NCBI GenBank assembly: GCA_025057395.1
Contig: JANWXU010000031.1
Span: forward strand, 1-35,617
Source of the DNA: Bacteroidia bacterium
Lineage (GTDB): Bacteria; Bacteroidota; Bacteroidia; J057; JANWXU01
DNA length: 35,617 bases
Direction: 5' to 3'
The notes below the pieces were generated by a model, which saw only the letters and a program-made list of their open reading frames with translations, searched no databases and was not told the origin of the DNA. Of this stretch, positions 9,097 to 17,247 are shown piece by piece. The position numbers were made by a program, and so were the translations under genes. The stretch's first letter is position 1. Each line of letters begins with the position of its first letter.

Positions 9097-11337
9097 ATGA
9101 AGAAAATTTTATTTCTTTCATTTATATTATTACTAAAAAACTTGAATTGCTGGGCTCAAGCTTCTACTATAAGTACGGATACTATTTGGATAATACCAGA
9201 GGTGGCTATTGTTGGAAGAAAAGAAAAATCATTACCTGGCTCCGCACAAATAATTACTAAAGAGAAATTATCTTACCTTAACCAACCAGATATTAACAAA
9301 GTTCTAAGAACGGTACCAGGAGTAAATATTCGAGATGAAGAAGGATGGGGACTACGGCCGAATATCGGTTTACGAGGCACTCCTGTAAATCGCAGTGCTA
9401 AAATTACTCTGATGGAAGACGGCATTTTAATAGCTCCAGCCCCCTATTCTGACCCTGCAGCTTACTATTTTCCATCACTATCTAGAATGGAGGCAGTAGA
9501 AGTACTTAAGGGAAGCAGCCAAATTAAATATGGCCCTTATACTATTGGAGGAGCCATTAATTTGATTTCCACATCGTTTCCTACAAATTTTAAGGGCTTT
9601 GGGTTATTTTCTTATGGAAGTTTTGGCACTAATCAGCAAAGAATTTGGATAGGAGATACCAAGGAAAATATCGACTATGTCTTTGAACTAAATCGTTGGG
9701 CAAGTAATGGCTTTAAGCAGCTAGATGGTGGGGGCAATACAGGCTTTGATAGAAGAGACTTTATGGCCAAACTACGCATACACTCCCAAAAAGAAACCAA
9801 GGTTTTTCAATCTCTAGCTTTGAAATTTCTCAATTCCACCGAAGAAGCTAATGAATCTTATTTAGGACTTACTTATGCAGATTTCAAAGCCAATCCTAAT
9901 CGTCGCTATGCAGCTACGCAAAAGGATTTATTAGATATGAAACACTACCATACCTCCTTAAACCATACAATTATTCCTTTTAAAAACTTTTCTTTAAGTA
10001 CAACAGGATATTTTGCCAAAACCTTTCGAGAATGGGCAAGAGTAAATAGCATTAAAGGTCTAAGCTTAAATACAATCCTAGCTAACTCCACATCTAATGA
10101 CAGTGCTTATCAGATTATGACAGGTCAAATGAATGGAAGTCTTACCTATCAAAGTGCAGCTCGAAGTTATACTGTACGAGGTATTCAACTTCAAGCTCAG
10201 TACGAATTACAAACAAGTGCTATTAGACATCAATGGCAAGTGGGTATGCGCTACCATGAGGATTTTGCGGACCGATGGGCAACTCAGTCTATGTATACTA
10301 TGACCAACGGCAAAATGACTCTTACAAATGCTGGTATAAAAGGAAATCAAGAAAATCAAATTCGAAGTGCAAAAAGCTGGGCTACTTTCTTTCAATATAG
10401 CCTCCACTATAAAAATTTAACAATTACACCAGGCATTCGATGGGAAAAAATAGATTTAAGATTAAAAAATTATGGTAATACAGATAATGCCCGAATAGGT
10501 ACTTTTTTAAAAGAAGCTACCAATGCGCTAGCAGTAGTATTACCGGGCGTGGGTATTAACTATACTATTAATTCACAAATGAGCATTTTTGGTGGCTTAC
10601 ATAAAGGTTTTTCTCCGCCGGGGACACCCTCCTTAAATACTGAAAAACAAGCAAAAGTGGAAACAGCACTAAATTATGAATTAGGATACCGATATTTTCA
10701 TGAAGTAGTTATTGCCCAGTTTTGCTTATTTCTAAGTAATTATGATAATATTCTGGGTTCCGACCAAATTTCTGCAGGAGGCATGGGAACAGGAAATATG
10801 TTTAATGCAGGAAAAGCCAAAGCACAAGGCATAGAAATAAATATAGAATATGATATTATTCAAAGTATCTACAAAAAGTCAATAGTTAAGTTACCCATAA
10901 GTTTGATATATACCTATACAGATGCATATTTTCAACAAGCCTTTCGTAGTATGGGCGGAGATTGGGGTACACAAATTATTCAAAAAAATGATAAAATCCC
11001 TTTTATTACTCCCCATCAATTAACCCTAGTTACTAGCTTGCAAACAACCCAATTTAATGTAACCTTAGTGAGTCGCTTTATAGGAGAAACACGTACTACC
11101 CCTGGACAAAATGTAACTATCACTCCTAGAAATAACGTCAAATATACCGACGTAAATGCAATAGCAAGCTACTGGGTAGTTGATTTAAGTGCAAATTATA
11201 AATTTTATAGACATTTTACTATTTTCATGCTTATTAATAATTTGTTTAATGCTACTTATATCGTAGCTAATTTGCCACAGGGTTATCGACCGGGCATTCC
11301 CTTCGCTTTCAACCTAGGAGCTAAATTTGAGTTCTAG
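9097..11337 (+). CDS. FecA-like TonB-dependent receptor
   Basis: A 746-residue outer-membrane receptor with a signal peptide cleaved after residue 20 (CWA|Q). There is no N-terminal STN signalling domain and no carboxypeptidase-like domain, and the plug starts almost at once (about residues 30-150). The plug carries a FecA-type signature: RPNIGLRG, ITLMEDGI, then APAPYSDPAAYYFP, followed by VEVLKGSSQIKYGP and GGAINL. The barrel ends in Phe (LGAKFEF), as expected for BAM insertion. FecA-group receptors import ferric citrate, but in Bacteroidota this group is broad, so the substrate is open. It follows the haem operon after a 102-bp gap and may be co-transcribed or separately controlled. Without the STN domain it should not signal to an anti-sigma factor as E. 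coli FecA does. Confidence 0.86.
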   Translation: MKKILFLSFILLLKNLNCWAQASTISTDTIWIIPEVAIVGRKEKSLPGSAQIITKEKLSYLNQPDINKVLRTVPGVNIRDEEGWGLRPNIGLRGTPVNRSAKITLMEDGILIAPAPYSDPAAYYFPSLSRMEAVEVLKGSSQIKYGPYTIGGAINLISTSFPTNFKGFGLFSYGSFGTNQQRIWIGDTKENIDYVFELNRWASNGFKQLDGGGNTGFDRRDFMAKLRIHSQKETKVFQSLALKFLNSTEEANESYLGLTYADFKANPNRRYAATQKDLLDMKHYHTSLNHTIIPFKNFSLSTTGYFAKTFREWARVNSIKGLSLNTILANSTSNDSAYQIMTGQMNGSLTYQSAARSYTVRGIQLQAQYELQTSAIRHQWQVGMRYHEDFADRWATQSMYTMTNGKMTLTNAGIKGNQENQIRSAKSWATFFQYSLHYKNLTITPGIRWEKIDLRLKNYGNTDNARIGTFLKEATNALAVVLPGVGINYTINSQMSIFGGLHKGFSPPGTPSLNTEKQAKVETALNYELGYRYFHEVVIAQFCLFLSNYDNILGSDQISAGGMGTGNMFNAGKAKAQGIEINIEYDIIQSIYKKSIVKLPISLIYTYTDAYFQQAFRSMGGDWGTQIIQKNDKIPFITPHQLTLVTSLQTTQFNVTLVSRFIGETRTTPGQNVTITPRNNVKYTDVNAIASYWVVDLSANYKFYRHFTIFMLINNLFNATYIVANLPQGYRPGIPFAFNLGAKFEF

Positions 11338-11666
11338 ACCTCCTTATTTTAGTTACCGACATAAATAGTTTATAAAAAAATAAAAATTTGATGATTTCTT
11401 TCCTTTCACTAAATGTTAAACAAAATAATACTTAGAAGAAACTATCCTCCTTTTAGAGAAGTTTAGGGCAAGACTAGTATAGTGTATTCTGGCAAAGATA
11501 AATTTGCATATGTAGTAGACAAGAAAGCGATTATTTTGGCTCTTGGAGCAGCACATAATAATCCCCAAAATGAGTTACAATCGTAAGAAAATTCATAGTA
11601 TGGTGAATTCATCAAAATAAATTATTTTATTATTTTAGTAAGGTTAAATTCTATTAATTGATTTTT
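11338..11666. other. Gene-poor gap with a possible gene remnant
   Basis: About 330 bp of A/T-rich DNA. No terminator with a U-run and no clear -7 promoter element are seen. From about 11441 to 11586 the forward frame encodes a short coding-like stretch interrupted by a TAG at 11464-11466. The last open piece (GTG 11482 to TAA 11586) would be 34 residues including KDKFAYVVDKKAIILALG. It could be the tail of a decayed gene or chance. Confidence 0.25.
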
Positions 11667-12806
11667 ATGAACTTTGAACTAACAGAAGAGCATAAGATGA
11701 TTCGCGAAATGGCTCGCGAATTTGCACAAAAAGAATTGCTACCCGGAGTTATTGAAAGAGACGAAAAACAGGAATTTCCAGACGAATTAGTCCGTAGAAT
11801 GGGAGAACTAGGCTTTTTGTCAATGATGACAAGTCCTGAATACGGAGGGGGAGGCATGGATACAATTTCTTATGTAATAGCTATGGAAGAAATTTCCAAA
11901 GTAGATGCCTCAGCAGCAGTAATAATGTCCGTAAACAACTCATTGGTTTTGTGGGGATTAGAGAATTTTGGTACTCCAGAACAAAAGAAAAAATATATAC
12001 CGCCTCTAACAACGGGAGAGATGGTGGGTGCCTTTTGCTTATCAGAACCGGAAGCAGGGAGCGATGCCACTTCTCAACGAACCACTGCCGAAGATAAAGG
12101 TGATTACTACCTGCTAAATGGTACAAAAAACTGGATAACTAACGGCAAAAGGGCAGGTATTTATTTAGTTATGGCACAAACGCATAAAGAAAAAGGGCAT
12201 AGAGGTATTAATTGTCTAATTGTAGAAAAAGGAATGCCAGGTTTTGAAGTTGGCAAAAAGGAGGATAAATTGGGTATTCGTGGCTCAGACACAACTACTC
12301 TTTTATTTAATGACGTAAAAGTACCTAAAGAAAACAGAATAGGCGAAGATGGTTTTGGATTTAAATTTGCCATGAAGACCCTAGATGGAGGGAGAATTGG
12401 AATTGCAGCCCAAGCTTTAGGAATAGCAGCAGGTGCTTATGAACTAGCGCTAGCTTATTCCCAACAACGTAAAGCTTTTGGAACAGAAATTTTTAATCAC
12501 CAAGCTATTTCATTTAAGCTTGCCAAAATGGCTACAGAAGTGGAAGCTGCCCGTCTACTTTGCTTTAAAGCTGCTAGAGATAAGGATACTCACAAGCCCT
12601 ATAATCAGTCTGCAGCAATGGCCAAATGGTTTGCCTCTCGTATTGCAGTTGACATTGCAAGAGAAGCTATTCAAATTCACGGAGGGTACGGCTATGTAAA
12701 GGAATACCATGTAGAACGCTTATATCGCGATGCTAAAATCACCGAAATCTATGAAGGTACTAGCGAGATTCAACAACTAGTAATAGCTAGAAGTTTGCTA
12801 AACTAG
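11667..12806 (+). CDS. Acyl-CoA dehydrogenase (short/medium-chain type)
   Basis: A flavoenzyme that oxidises an acyl-CoA to the trans-2-enoyl-CoA and passes electrons to ETF in the cytoplasm. From the ATG at 11667 it is 379 residues, the usual size for the butyryl-CoA dehydrogenase group. A TTG at 11658 is also in frame, but ATG gives the family's normal N-terminus (MNFELTEEHKMIR). Visible signatures are GAFCLSEPEAGSDA (FAD/substrate region), QIHGGYGY with ERLYRDAK, and IYEGTSEIQ, whose Glu363 matches the catalytic base of short-chain enzymes. It stands alone here, with no ETF or enoyl-CoA hydratase next to it, so the exact substrate (short fatty acyl or branched-chain acyl-CoA) is not decided by context. 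Confidence 0.93.
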   Translation: MNFELTEEHKMIREMAREFAQKELLPGVIERDEKQEFPDELVRRMGELGFLSMMTSPEYGGGGMDTISYVIAMEEISKVDASAAVIMSVNNSLVLWGLENFGTPEQKKKYIPPLTTGEMVGAFCLSEPEAGSDATSQRTTAEDKGDYYLLNGTKNWITNGKRAGIYLVMAQTHKEKGHRGINCLIVEKGMPGFEVGKKEDKLGIRGSDTTTLLFNDVKVPKENRIGEDGFGFKFAMKTLDGGRIGIAAQALGIAAGAYELALAYSQQRKAFGTEIFNHQAISFKLAKMATEVEAARLLCFKAARDKDTHKPYNQSAAMAKWFASRIAVDIAREAIQIHGGYGYVKEYHVERLYRDAKITEIYEGTSEIQQLVIARSLLN

Positions 12807-12911
12807 ATTATAATTATAGCTGCCTTCCGCTACATAGATTAAATAGCTTGAATAACATAAAAAAGTTGGTATACTCTTTGTTGCAGAATTATAAAGGCTG
12901 CTATAAAGAAA

Positions 12912-13628
12912 ATGAATAAAAGAATTTTAATACTAATAAAGGGTATAATTTTATTGTTGGCGGTAAGTTTATTGGTTTCAGGCTGCCTTAACGAAAAGGA
13001 AGATACGCAACCTGATATTGTTGCAGGGTTAAAAGAAGCATTAAGCATAGGAACTAATAATACAGTAAGGCAACTTAATGTGTTGAATGGGTATTATGCT
13101 AATCCTAATCCGCGCTACGCGGCCATAAAAATACTCTTACCCCAAGAAGCCCAAGCAGTAGAATCTACTCTTCGTTCTCTACCAGGCATGAATTCTTTAG
13201 TAGATACCCTTATTCTACAAATGAACCGTGCAGCAGAAGATGCTGCTAGTGAGGCAGGTCCGATTTTTTTAGACGCTATTCGAAATATGACTTTTGAAGA
13301 CGCAATGGCAATTTTAAAGGGCGATTCGATAGCAGCTACCACCTATATGCGCCGAGTAACCTATAATTCCCTTGAAGCACTTTATACTCCTAAAATCAAA
13401 AACTCCATGGAAAAAGTAGGAGCTCAACAAAGCTGGCACCAAATAGCCACTGCTTATAATCGTATTCCTTTTGTTACCAAATTGCCTACAGATATTTCCG
13501 CCTACGTAACTCAAAAAGCATTAGATGGCTTATTTTTTGTGCTTAGTAAAGAAGAAATTAATATTCGAAGAAATCCTGCTGCAAGAGTTACTAAATTATT
13601 ACGGGATGTCTTTAAACTCCAAGATTAA
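12912..13628 (+). CDS. DUF4197 lipoprotein
   Basis: This 238-residue protein has a lipoprotein signal ending LVSGC at about residue 25, so it is probably anchored to a membrane facing the periplasm. The rest matches the DUF4197 family along its whole length: GLKEALSIGTNNTV, a Y-A-N-P block, ILLP, MNRAAEDAA, IFLDAI, MTFEDAMAILKGD, AATTYMRRVT, YVTQKALDGLF and the closing EEINIRRNPAARVTKLLRDVF. No biochemical role is established for the family that I know of. It is preceded by a 105-bp gap after the acyl-CoA dehydrogenase and ends just before a strong bidirectional terminator. Confidence 0.88.
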   Translation: MNKRILILIKGIILLLAVSLLVSGCLNEKEDTQPDIVAGLKEALSIGTNNTVRQLNVLNGYYANPNPRYAAIKILLPQEAQAVESTLRSLPGMNSLVDTLILQMNRAAEDAASEAGPIFLDAIRNMTFEDAMAILKGDSIAATTYMRRVTYNSLEALYTPKIKNSMEKVGAQQSWHQIATAYNRIPFVTKLPTDISAYVTQKALDGLFFVLSKEEINIRRNPAARVTKLLRDVFKLQD

Positions 13629-13640
13629 ATAAAAGTAGAG

Positions 13641-13692
13641 TAAAAGAGGCCTTATATGAATATTAATCAATTCCATAAAAAGGCCTCTTTTA
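13641..13692. terminator. Bidirectional terminator
   Basis: A perfect 13-bp inverted repeat, TAAAAGAGGCCTT (13641-13653) and AAGGCCTCTTTTA (13680-13692), with a 26-nt loop, sits between the stops of converging genes. GC-rich core plus flanking A and T runs give a terminator usable in both directions. Confidence 0.85.
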
Positions 13693-13696
13693 AATT

Positions 13697-15391
13697 TTAG
13701 TTAGCATTTACTTTTGATTCCACTACCACAAACCTTTTAGCTACAAAAGCCATATCGGTAAAACTTGCATTACCGGCGGGATTTCCACCCGAAACATGAA
13801 AATCGCTAAAAGCTGCATTTTGATTAATATAAACTTGCCCTGTTAAGTTAAAAGCTACCGGTGTATAAGCTTCTGCCATTTCATCTGCAATGCGATTCAT
13901 TATTTCTTCGCTAGTAGTATAAGCACCACAAGAAATAGCCCCTTGTTGTTGAGCCAATTCTTTTGCTAAACGAATACTTTCTTCCGTACTTTCAGTAGGT
14001 ACTATAAATACAATAGGTCCGAACATTTCTTGGGCTATCAAACTTCGGTCTTCCACTTCTAGTATCAAAGGGGTAGCTGTTCGAGCCTTAGGAAATTCCG
14101 GATTTTGAATAGGTTGAGATTCAAGCAACACTTTCGCCTTGAGTTGACTAGCTTGCTGAATACGCTGATAAGTGTTTTCATTTTGAATAGCCCCGCAAAT
14201 GGCAGGTCCTGCTTTAGGATGGGTACTCAAATTTTTAACCGCTTCTACAAATTGTTTTACTACCTCTTCATAGGGAACAATTGCTTCTCCTACTTTTATG
14301 CCACTACGAGGAATAAAAAAGTTTTGAGGGCAAGTGCACATTTGGCCGCTATATAACGATACTGAAAAGGCAAGATTTTGCAGCATGGCGTTTAAATCTT
14401 TGGTGCTGTCAATAATAACAGAATTTACCCCTGCCTTTTCTGTAAAAGTAATTTTACCCGGTAGAGATTCAATATATTCGCCAAAAGCAGAACTGCCCGT
14501 GTAATCAATAATTTTTATATTTGGGTTTTCTGCTAGAGCTTTGGTGAAGGGAGCTTGGGAAGTATCCGGCGCTAAAATGATGGTGTGCGGGTCAAATCCA
14601 TTTTCTGCTAAAATTGTTTGGAGAATAGCAACGACAATAGCTAAAGGATAGATAGCTTTGGGATGCGGCTTTACAATTACTACGTTGCCTGTTGCTAAAG
14701 AAGCAAAAATGCCGGGCACAGAATTCCAAACAGGAAAAGTACTACATCCAATAGCTAGGCTAATACCTCTTGGAACCGCTCGATAATATTTTTTGACTAC
14801 TACGTTAGTTTTACCTACGGGCTTTTCCCAAATAGCTTCATTAGGAATAGCTTTAAGCGCTTGAAAAGCCATAGCAAGTGCTTCTAGAGCACGGTCACTT
14901 GCATGGGGGCCCGAAGCCTGAAAAGACATAATAAAAGCTTGCCCCGTAGTATGCATAGTGGCATAAGCAATTTCAAAAAAATGATTTTTAATAGTTTCTA
15001 AAGCTTCCATTAGCAAGCCTATCCGAACTTCAGGAGTTGTTTTTCTCCATTGAGCAAATGCAGCTAGCGCCTTTTCAATTGCTTCTTCTGGCGAAGAATA
15101 GGCAGGATAGGTTATATTCAAAGGCTCTTGTAAATAGGGAGAAACTTCCTCACTTTTTAAGTTAATGTCTCCCTGCTGCTTAAGCCTAGAAAAGAATTGG
15201 CCCAGTTGTTGCTGAAAAACGGCAGCACCATTATTTTTAGCTTCTTCTCCATATTCTTTGTCATTTTCGGGGTAGTGAGCATAAAATTCTCGTTTCGCCA
15301 ATGCTTGTAGAGCTCTTTCAATTGCGGCTTGATGCTTTTGAAATAAAGTTTGTGCCTGTGAATCAATTCCTATACTTGTATACACTGTCAT
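13697..15391 (-). CDS. paaN: Aldehyde dehydrogenase, PaaN type (phenylacetate degradation)
   Basis: A 564-residue aldehyde dehydrogenase-fold protein. The catalytic Cys352 is in SGQMCT and the general base Glu318 in TFTEKAG. The nucleotide-binding region shows VIVKPHPKA and DYTGSSAFG. The long N-terminus (about 110 residues before the core) and the C-terminal FHVSGGNPAGNAS followed by TDMAFVAKRF are characteristic of the PaaN group and not of ordinary ALDHs. PaaN-type enzymes oxidise the ring-opened semialdehyde-CoA in aerobic phenylacetyl-CoA breakdown. None of the other paa genes is in this window, so either the pathway is scattered or this copy has another aldehyde substrate. ATG at 15391 is the only sensible start. 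Confidence 0.85.
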   Translation of the reverse strand: MTVYTSIGIDSQAQTLFQKHQAAIERALQALAKREFYAHYPENDKEYGEEAKNNGAAVFQQQLGQFFSRLKQQGDINLKSEEVSPYLQEPLNITYPAYSSPEEAIEKALAAFAQWRKTTPEVRIGLLMEALETIKNHFFEIAYATMHTTGQAFIMSFQASGPHASDRALEALAMAFQALKAIPNEAIWEKPVGKTNVVVKKYYRAVPRGISLAIGCSTFPVWNSVPGIFASLATGNVVIVKPHPKAIYPLAIVVAILQTILAENGFDPHTIILAPDTSQAPFTKALAENPNIKIIDYTGSSAFGEYIESLPGKITFTEKAGVNSVIIDSTKDLNAMLQNLAFSVSLYSGQMCTCPQNFFIPRSGIKVGEAIVPYEEVVKQFVEAVKNLSTHPKAGPAICGAIQNENTYQRIQQASQLKAKVLLESQPIQNPEFPKARTATPLILEVEDRSLIAQEMFGPIVFIVPTESTEESIRLAKELAQQQGAISCGAYTTSEEIMNRIADEMAEAYTPVAFNLTGQVYINQNAAFSDFHVSGGNPAGNASFTDMAFVAKRFVVVESKVNAN

Positions 15392-15620
15392 AAAAACTCG
15401 TTTATAAATTATTAAAAAGTAGTAAAATCTTTAGATTAAGCCAAAAGTTACTAAAAATAAATCTAGATAAGAAATTTTTTTAGAAAACTTAAAAAATATA
15501 AGTTCAGAATTTTTGCTTAAGGATACTCGAATTCATTCACTAATATACAAATTATGCACTATGCTCGTTACTAATTGAGAGCAATACCTTATCTTTTGCC
15601 CCCGTAATTAACAAATTAAC

Positions 15621-15657
15621 AATTATCTAATTTTGAACATTATTGAAGTAGATAATT
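15621..15657. repeat. Inverted repeat in the paaN/DUF4286 divergent region
   Basis: AATTATCTA (15621-15629) and TAGATAATT (15649-15657) form a perfect 9-bp inverted repeat with a 19-nt spacer, just after tandem AATTAACA copies (from about 15606). The 331-bp region 15392-15722 is otherwise A/T-rich and holds no gene that I can see. The repeat may be an operator for either flanking gene. Confidence 0.35.
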
Positions 15658-15703
15658 TGGCAAAAAAATGACAAGCAAAATTTTTTTTTTGAACTTAAAC
15701 TCT

Positions 15704-15711
15704 TATATTTG
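15704..15711 (+). promoter_or_regulatory. Candidate -7 element (TATATTTG)
   Basis: This matches the Bacteroidota -7 consensus TAnnTTTG and lies 11 bp before the ATG at 15723, implying a near-leaderless transcript. No well-spaced -33 TTG is present. Confidence 0.45.
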
Positions 15712-15722
15712 TTTAACATACA

Positions 15723-16028
15723 ATGATTATATATAGTGTTACTATAAATATTAATCAGTCCATAGAGGCTGAATGGCTGGAATGGATGCTAAAGGTGCAC
15801 ATTCCAGAGGTAATGCAGACAGGGTGCTTTTTAAACTATTATATAAATCGTCTAATTGAGCCAGAATCGCAAGAAGGAACGAGCACGTATAATATCCAAT
15901 ACGAGTGCTTGTCATTAGAAATGATAAATAAATATCAGCAAAGTTTTGCAAAGCAACTGCAAGCAAAACATACAGAAAAGTTTAATAACCAGTTTGTAGC
16001 ATTCCGGACTCTCCTTGAGCGCTTATAA
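15723..16028 (+). CDS. DUF4286 family small protein
   Basis: A 101-residue cytoplasmic protein with no signal peptide or membrane segment. The pattern IIYSVTININ, WLEWMLKVHIPEVMQTG, YNIQYECLS and the charged C-terminal helix (YQQSFAKQLQAKHTEKF) are typical of DUF4286, a small ferredoxin-like (ABM-like) family in Bacteroidota whose function I do not know. It has its own -7 element almost touching the start codon and an imperfect hairpin just after the stop, so it is probably a single-gene transcript. Confidence 0.83.
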   Translation: MIIYSVTININQSIEAEWLEWMLKVHIPEVMQTGCFLNYYINRLIEPESQEGTSTYNIQYECLSLEMINKYQQSFAKQLQAKHTEKFNNQFVAFRTLLERL

Positions 16029-16065
16029 AAGATACTATAAGTTCAAAAGAAGGGGAGGTTTTGCT

Positions 16066-16098
16066 AGTAAAACATAAAATAAGCGTTTTATTCTTACT
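16066..16098 (+). terminator. Imperfect hairpin after the DUF4286 gene
   Basis: AGTAA-aac-ATAAAA-taagcg-TTTTAT-tc-TTACT folds into an 11-bp stem with an internal loop, 38 bp after the stop codon. The stem is A/T-rich and lacks a clean U-tail, so termination strength is doubtful. Confidence 0.35.
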
Positions 16099-16413
16099 CA
16101 AATTTGATTTGTTTGGTAGTATGGAGTTTTAGGATGTAGATAGCATCTAGCACCTGGTCTATGCTAAGTTTGTAGCATGGTGTAGTGAAACGGAAAGTAG
16201 AAAAAATATAGGTGAATATAATCAATATGATTGGCTTTTAGTAAGGGTAGCAATCAATTTCCAAGGCTTTCTTCACTTTTGATGAATGGTGGAGTTGGTG
16301 CCCCCAGTCAGGGGTAAGAGATTAGAAATATTAAATTTTTGAATATGAAGGGAGAAATAACTCTAAAGGAAGTGTTGCAACAGCGCTAAATCAATTAAGG
16401 TGCTGATTACTAG

Positions 16414-16421
16414 TATCTTTG
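16414..16421 (+). promoter_or_regulatory. Candidate -7 element (TATCTTTG)
   Basis: This matches TAnnTTTG. It would give the PAS gene a leader of roughly 200 nt. No -33 TTG at suitable distance is seen, so confidence is low. Confidence 0.25.
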
Positions 16422-16628
16422 TTTTGAGGTTTATGCAAACAAATACTACCTGTTGAAAAAGAAATAACAAAATAATGGTAATATTAGAAGATTAAGTTAA
16501 TAGAAACTATAAACCCACAAATTTTGGTTTTTTACTGGGGAAGTAAATATCCCGCAGGCAAAAGGAATATAGCCTACGTGAGTAACGCATACAGGTTAGT
16601 TTTATTTTGACTTCTAAAATTAAAACCT

Positions 16629-17138
16629 ATGATTATAAAAAACCAGGGTAAAACTGTAAAAAAAATAGATACTCCTAAATTAAATCAGTTTCATCGGGAG
16701 CTACATTCATTCCTATCTAATTGTGAGAGTATAAATGCCTTAAAAAATTTTATTGAAAAATATCATGATTTAGCTATTTGTATCACAGAGCAGTATGGTG
16801 AATTTGTAGCGGTAAATCATGCTTTTACAGAGCTATATGGGTACTCAAAAGATGAGCTATTAGGAGAGCACTGTACAATGGTAGTTCCACCCAAGTACAA
16901 ACCCCTAGCTGTAGAATATCACAACCAAGTTGTGCGAAGCAGGCAATTAATGCCAACTGTATGTGTAAATTGCAACAAAAAAGGGGAAAATATAGTATTA
17001 ATAATTGCTCCAATTTCTTATCAAGATCCTGATACGGGAAAGTTATTTATTGTTTCTGCTTTGGAGCCCAAGCGTAGGCAAATGAATGGCTCAAGTAACC
17101 AGGCAGACTTAGAGAGAAAATTGGCGTCTGTTATCTAA
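16629..17138 (+). CDS. Single-domain PAS protein
   Basis: A 169-residue cytoplasmic protein. Residues about 38-150 form one PAS domain: DLAICITEQYGEFVAVNHAF, the YGYSKDELLG turn, a helix-loop with VPPKYK, and strands ENIVLIIAPISY and KLFIVSALEPKRR. There is no attached kinase, GGDEF, HTH or other output domain. It must act by binding a partner, or else it is a free sensor module. Two Cys in CVNCNKK (about residue 118) could be redox- or metal-related, but the family mostly binds flavin, haem or small molecules and nothing here fixes the ligand. A long gene-free leader precedes it and a 16-bp perfect hairpin follows, so it is probably monocistronic. Confidence 0.8.
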   Translation: MIIKNQGKTVKKIDTPKLNQFHRELHSFLSNCESINALKNFIEKYHDLAICITEQYGEFVAVNHAFTELYGYSKDELLGEHCTMVVPPKYKPLAVEYHNQVVRSRQLMPTVCVNCNKKGENIVLIIAPISYQDPDTGKLFIVSALEPKRRQMNGSSNQADLERKLASVI

Positions 17139-17159
17139 TTCTTAATATTAGCACATTTC

Positions 17160-17200
17160 AAGAGCCATTTTAAGCTTATAGAAGGCTTAAAATGGCTCTT
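17160..17200 (+). terminator. Strong hairpin after the PAS gene
   Basis: A perfect 16-bp stem (AAGAGCCATTTTAAGC at 17160-17175, GCTTAAAATGGCTCTT at 17185-17200) with a 9-nt loop begins 22 bp after the stop. The U-tail is short (CTTCAATTT). It separates the PAS gene from the methyltransferase gene. Confidence 0.75.
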
Positions 17201-17247
17201 CAATTTACAGCAATGCTCGTGGTATTTATAACAACTGAATTAAAACC

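Larger units (their letters stand above)
16029..16628. other. 600-bp gene-free region
   Basis: No open frame of coding quality was found on either strand. It holds the hairpin at 16066-16098; a set of three complementary hexamers TAGCAT (16141-16146), ATGCTA (16161-16166) and TAGCAT (16173-16178), so that the middle one can pair with either neighbour; a CCCC-AGTCA-GGGG hairpin (16302-16314); and a -7-like TATCTTTG (16414-16421), about 205 bp before the PAS gene. No tRNA, rRNA or known riboswitch is recognised. Confidence 0.4.

Noticed and set aside
9097-11337. FecA-type signalling receptor controlling the sigma factor in this window
   Set aside because: The receptor lacks an N-terminal STN domain, and the sigma/anti-sigma pair is 12 kb away with a soluble, not membrane-spanning, anti-sigma protein.
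11658-11666. TTG start three codons ahead of the acyl-CoA dehydrogenase ATG
   Set aside because: The ATG at 11667 gives the normal family N-terminus; the extra residues (TTG ATT TTT) add nothing conserved.
16290-16320. tRNA-like or attachment-site-like stretch around CCCCCAGTCAGGGG
   Set aside because: There is no cloverleaf, no T-loop GTTCGAATC-type sequence and no duplicate copy in the window; only a short hairpin is supported.
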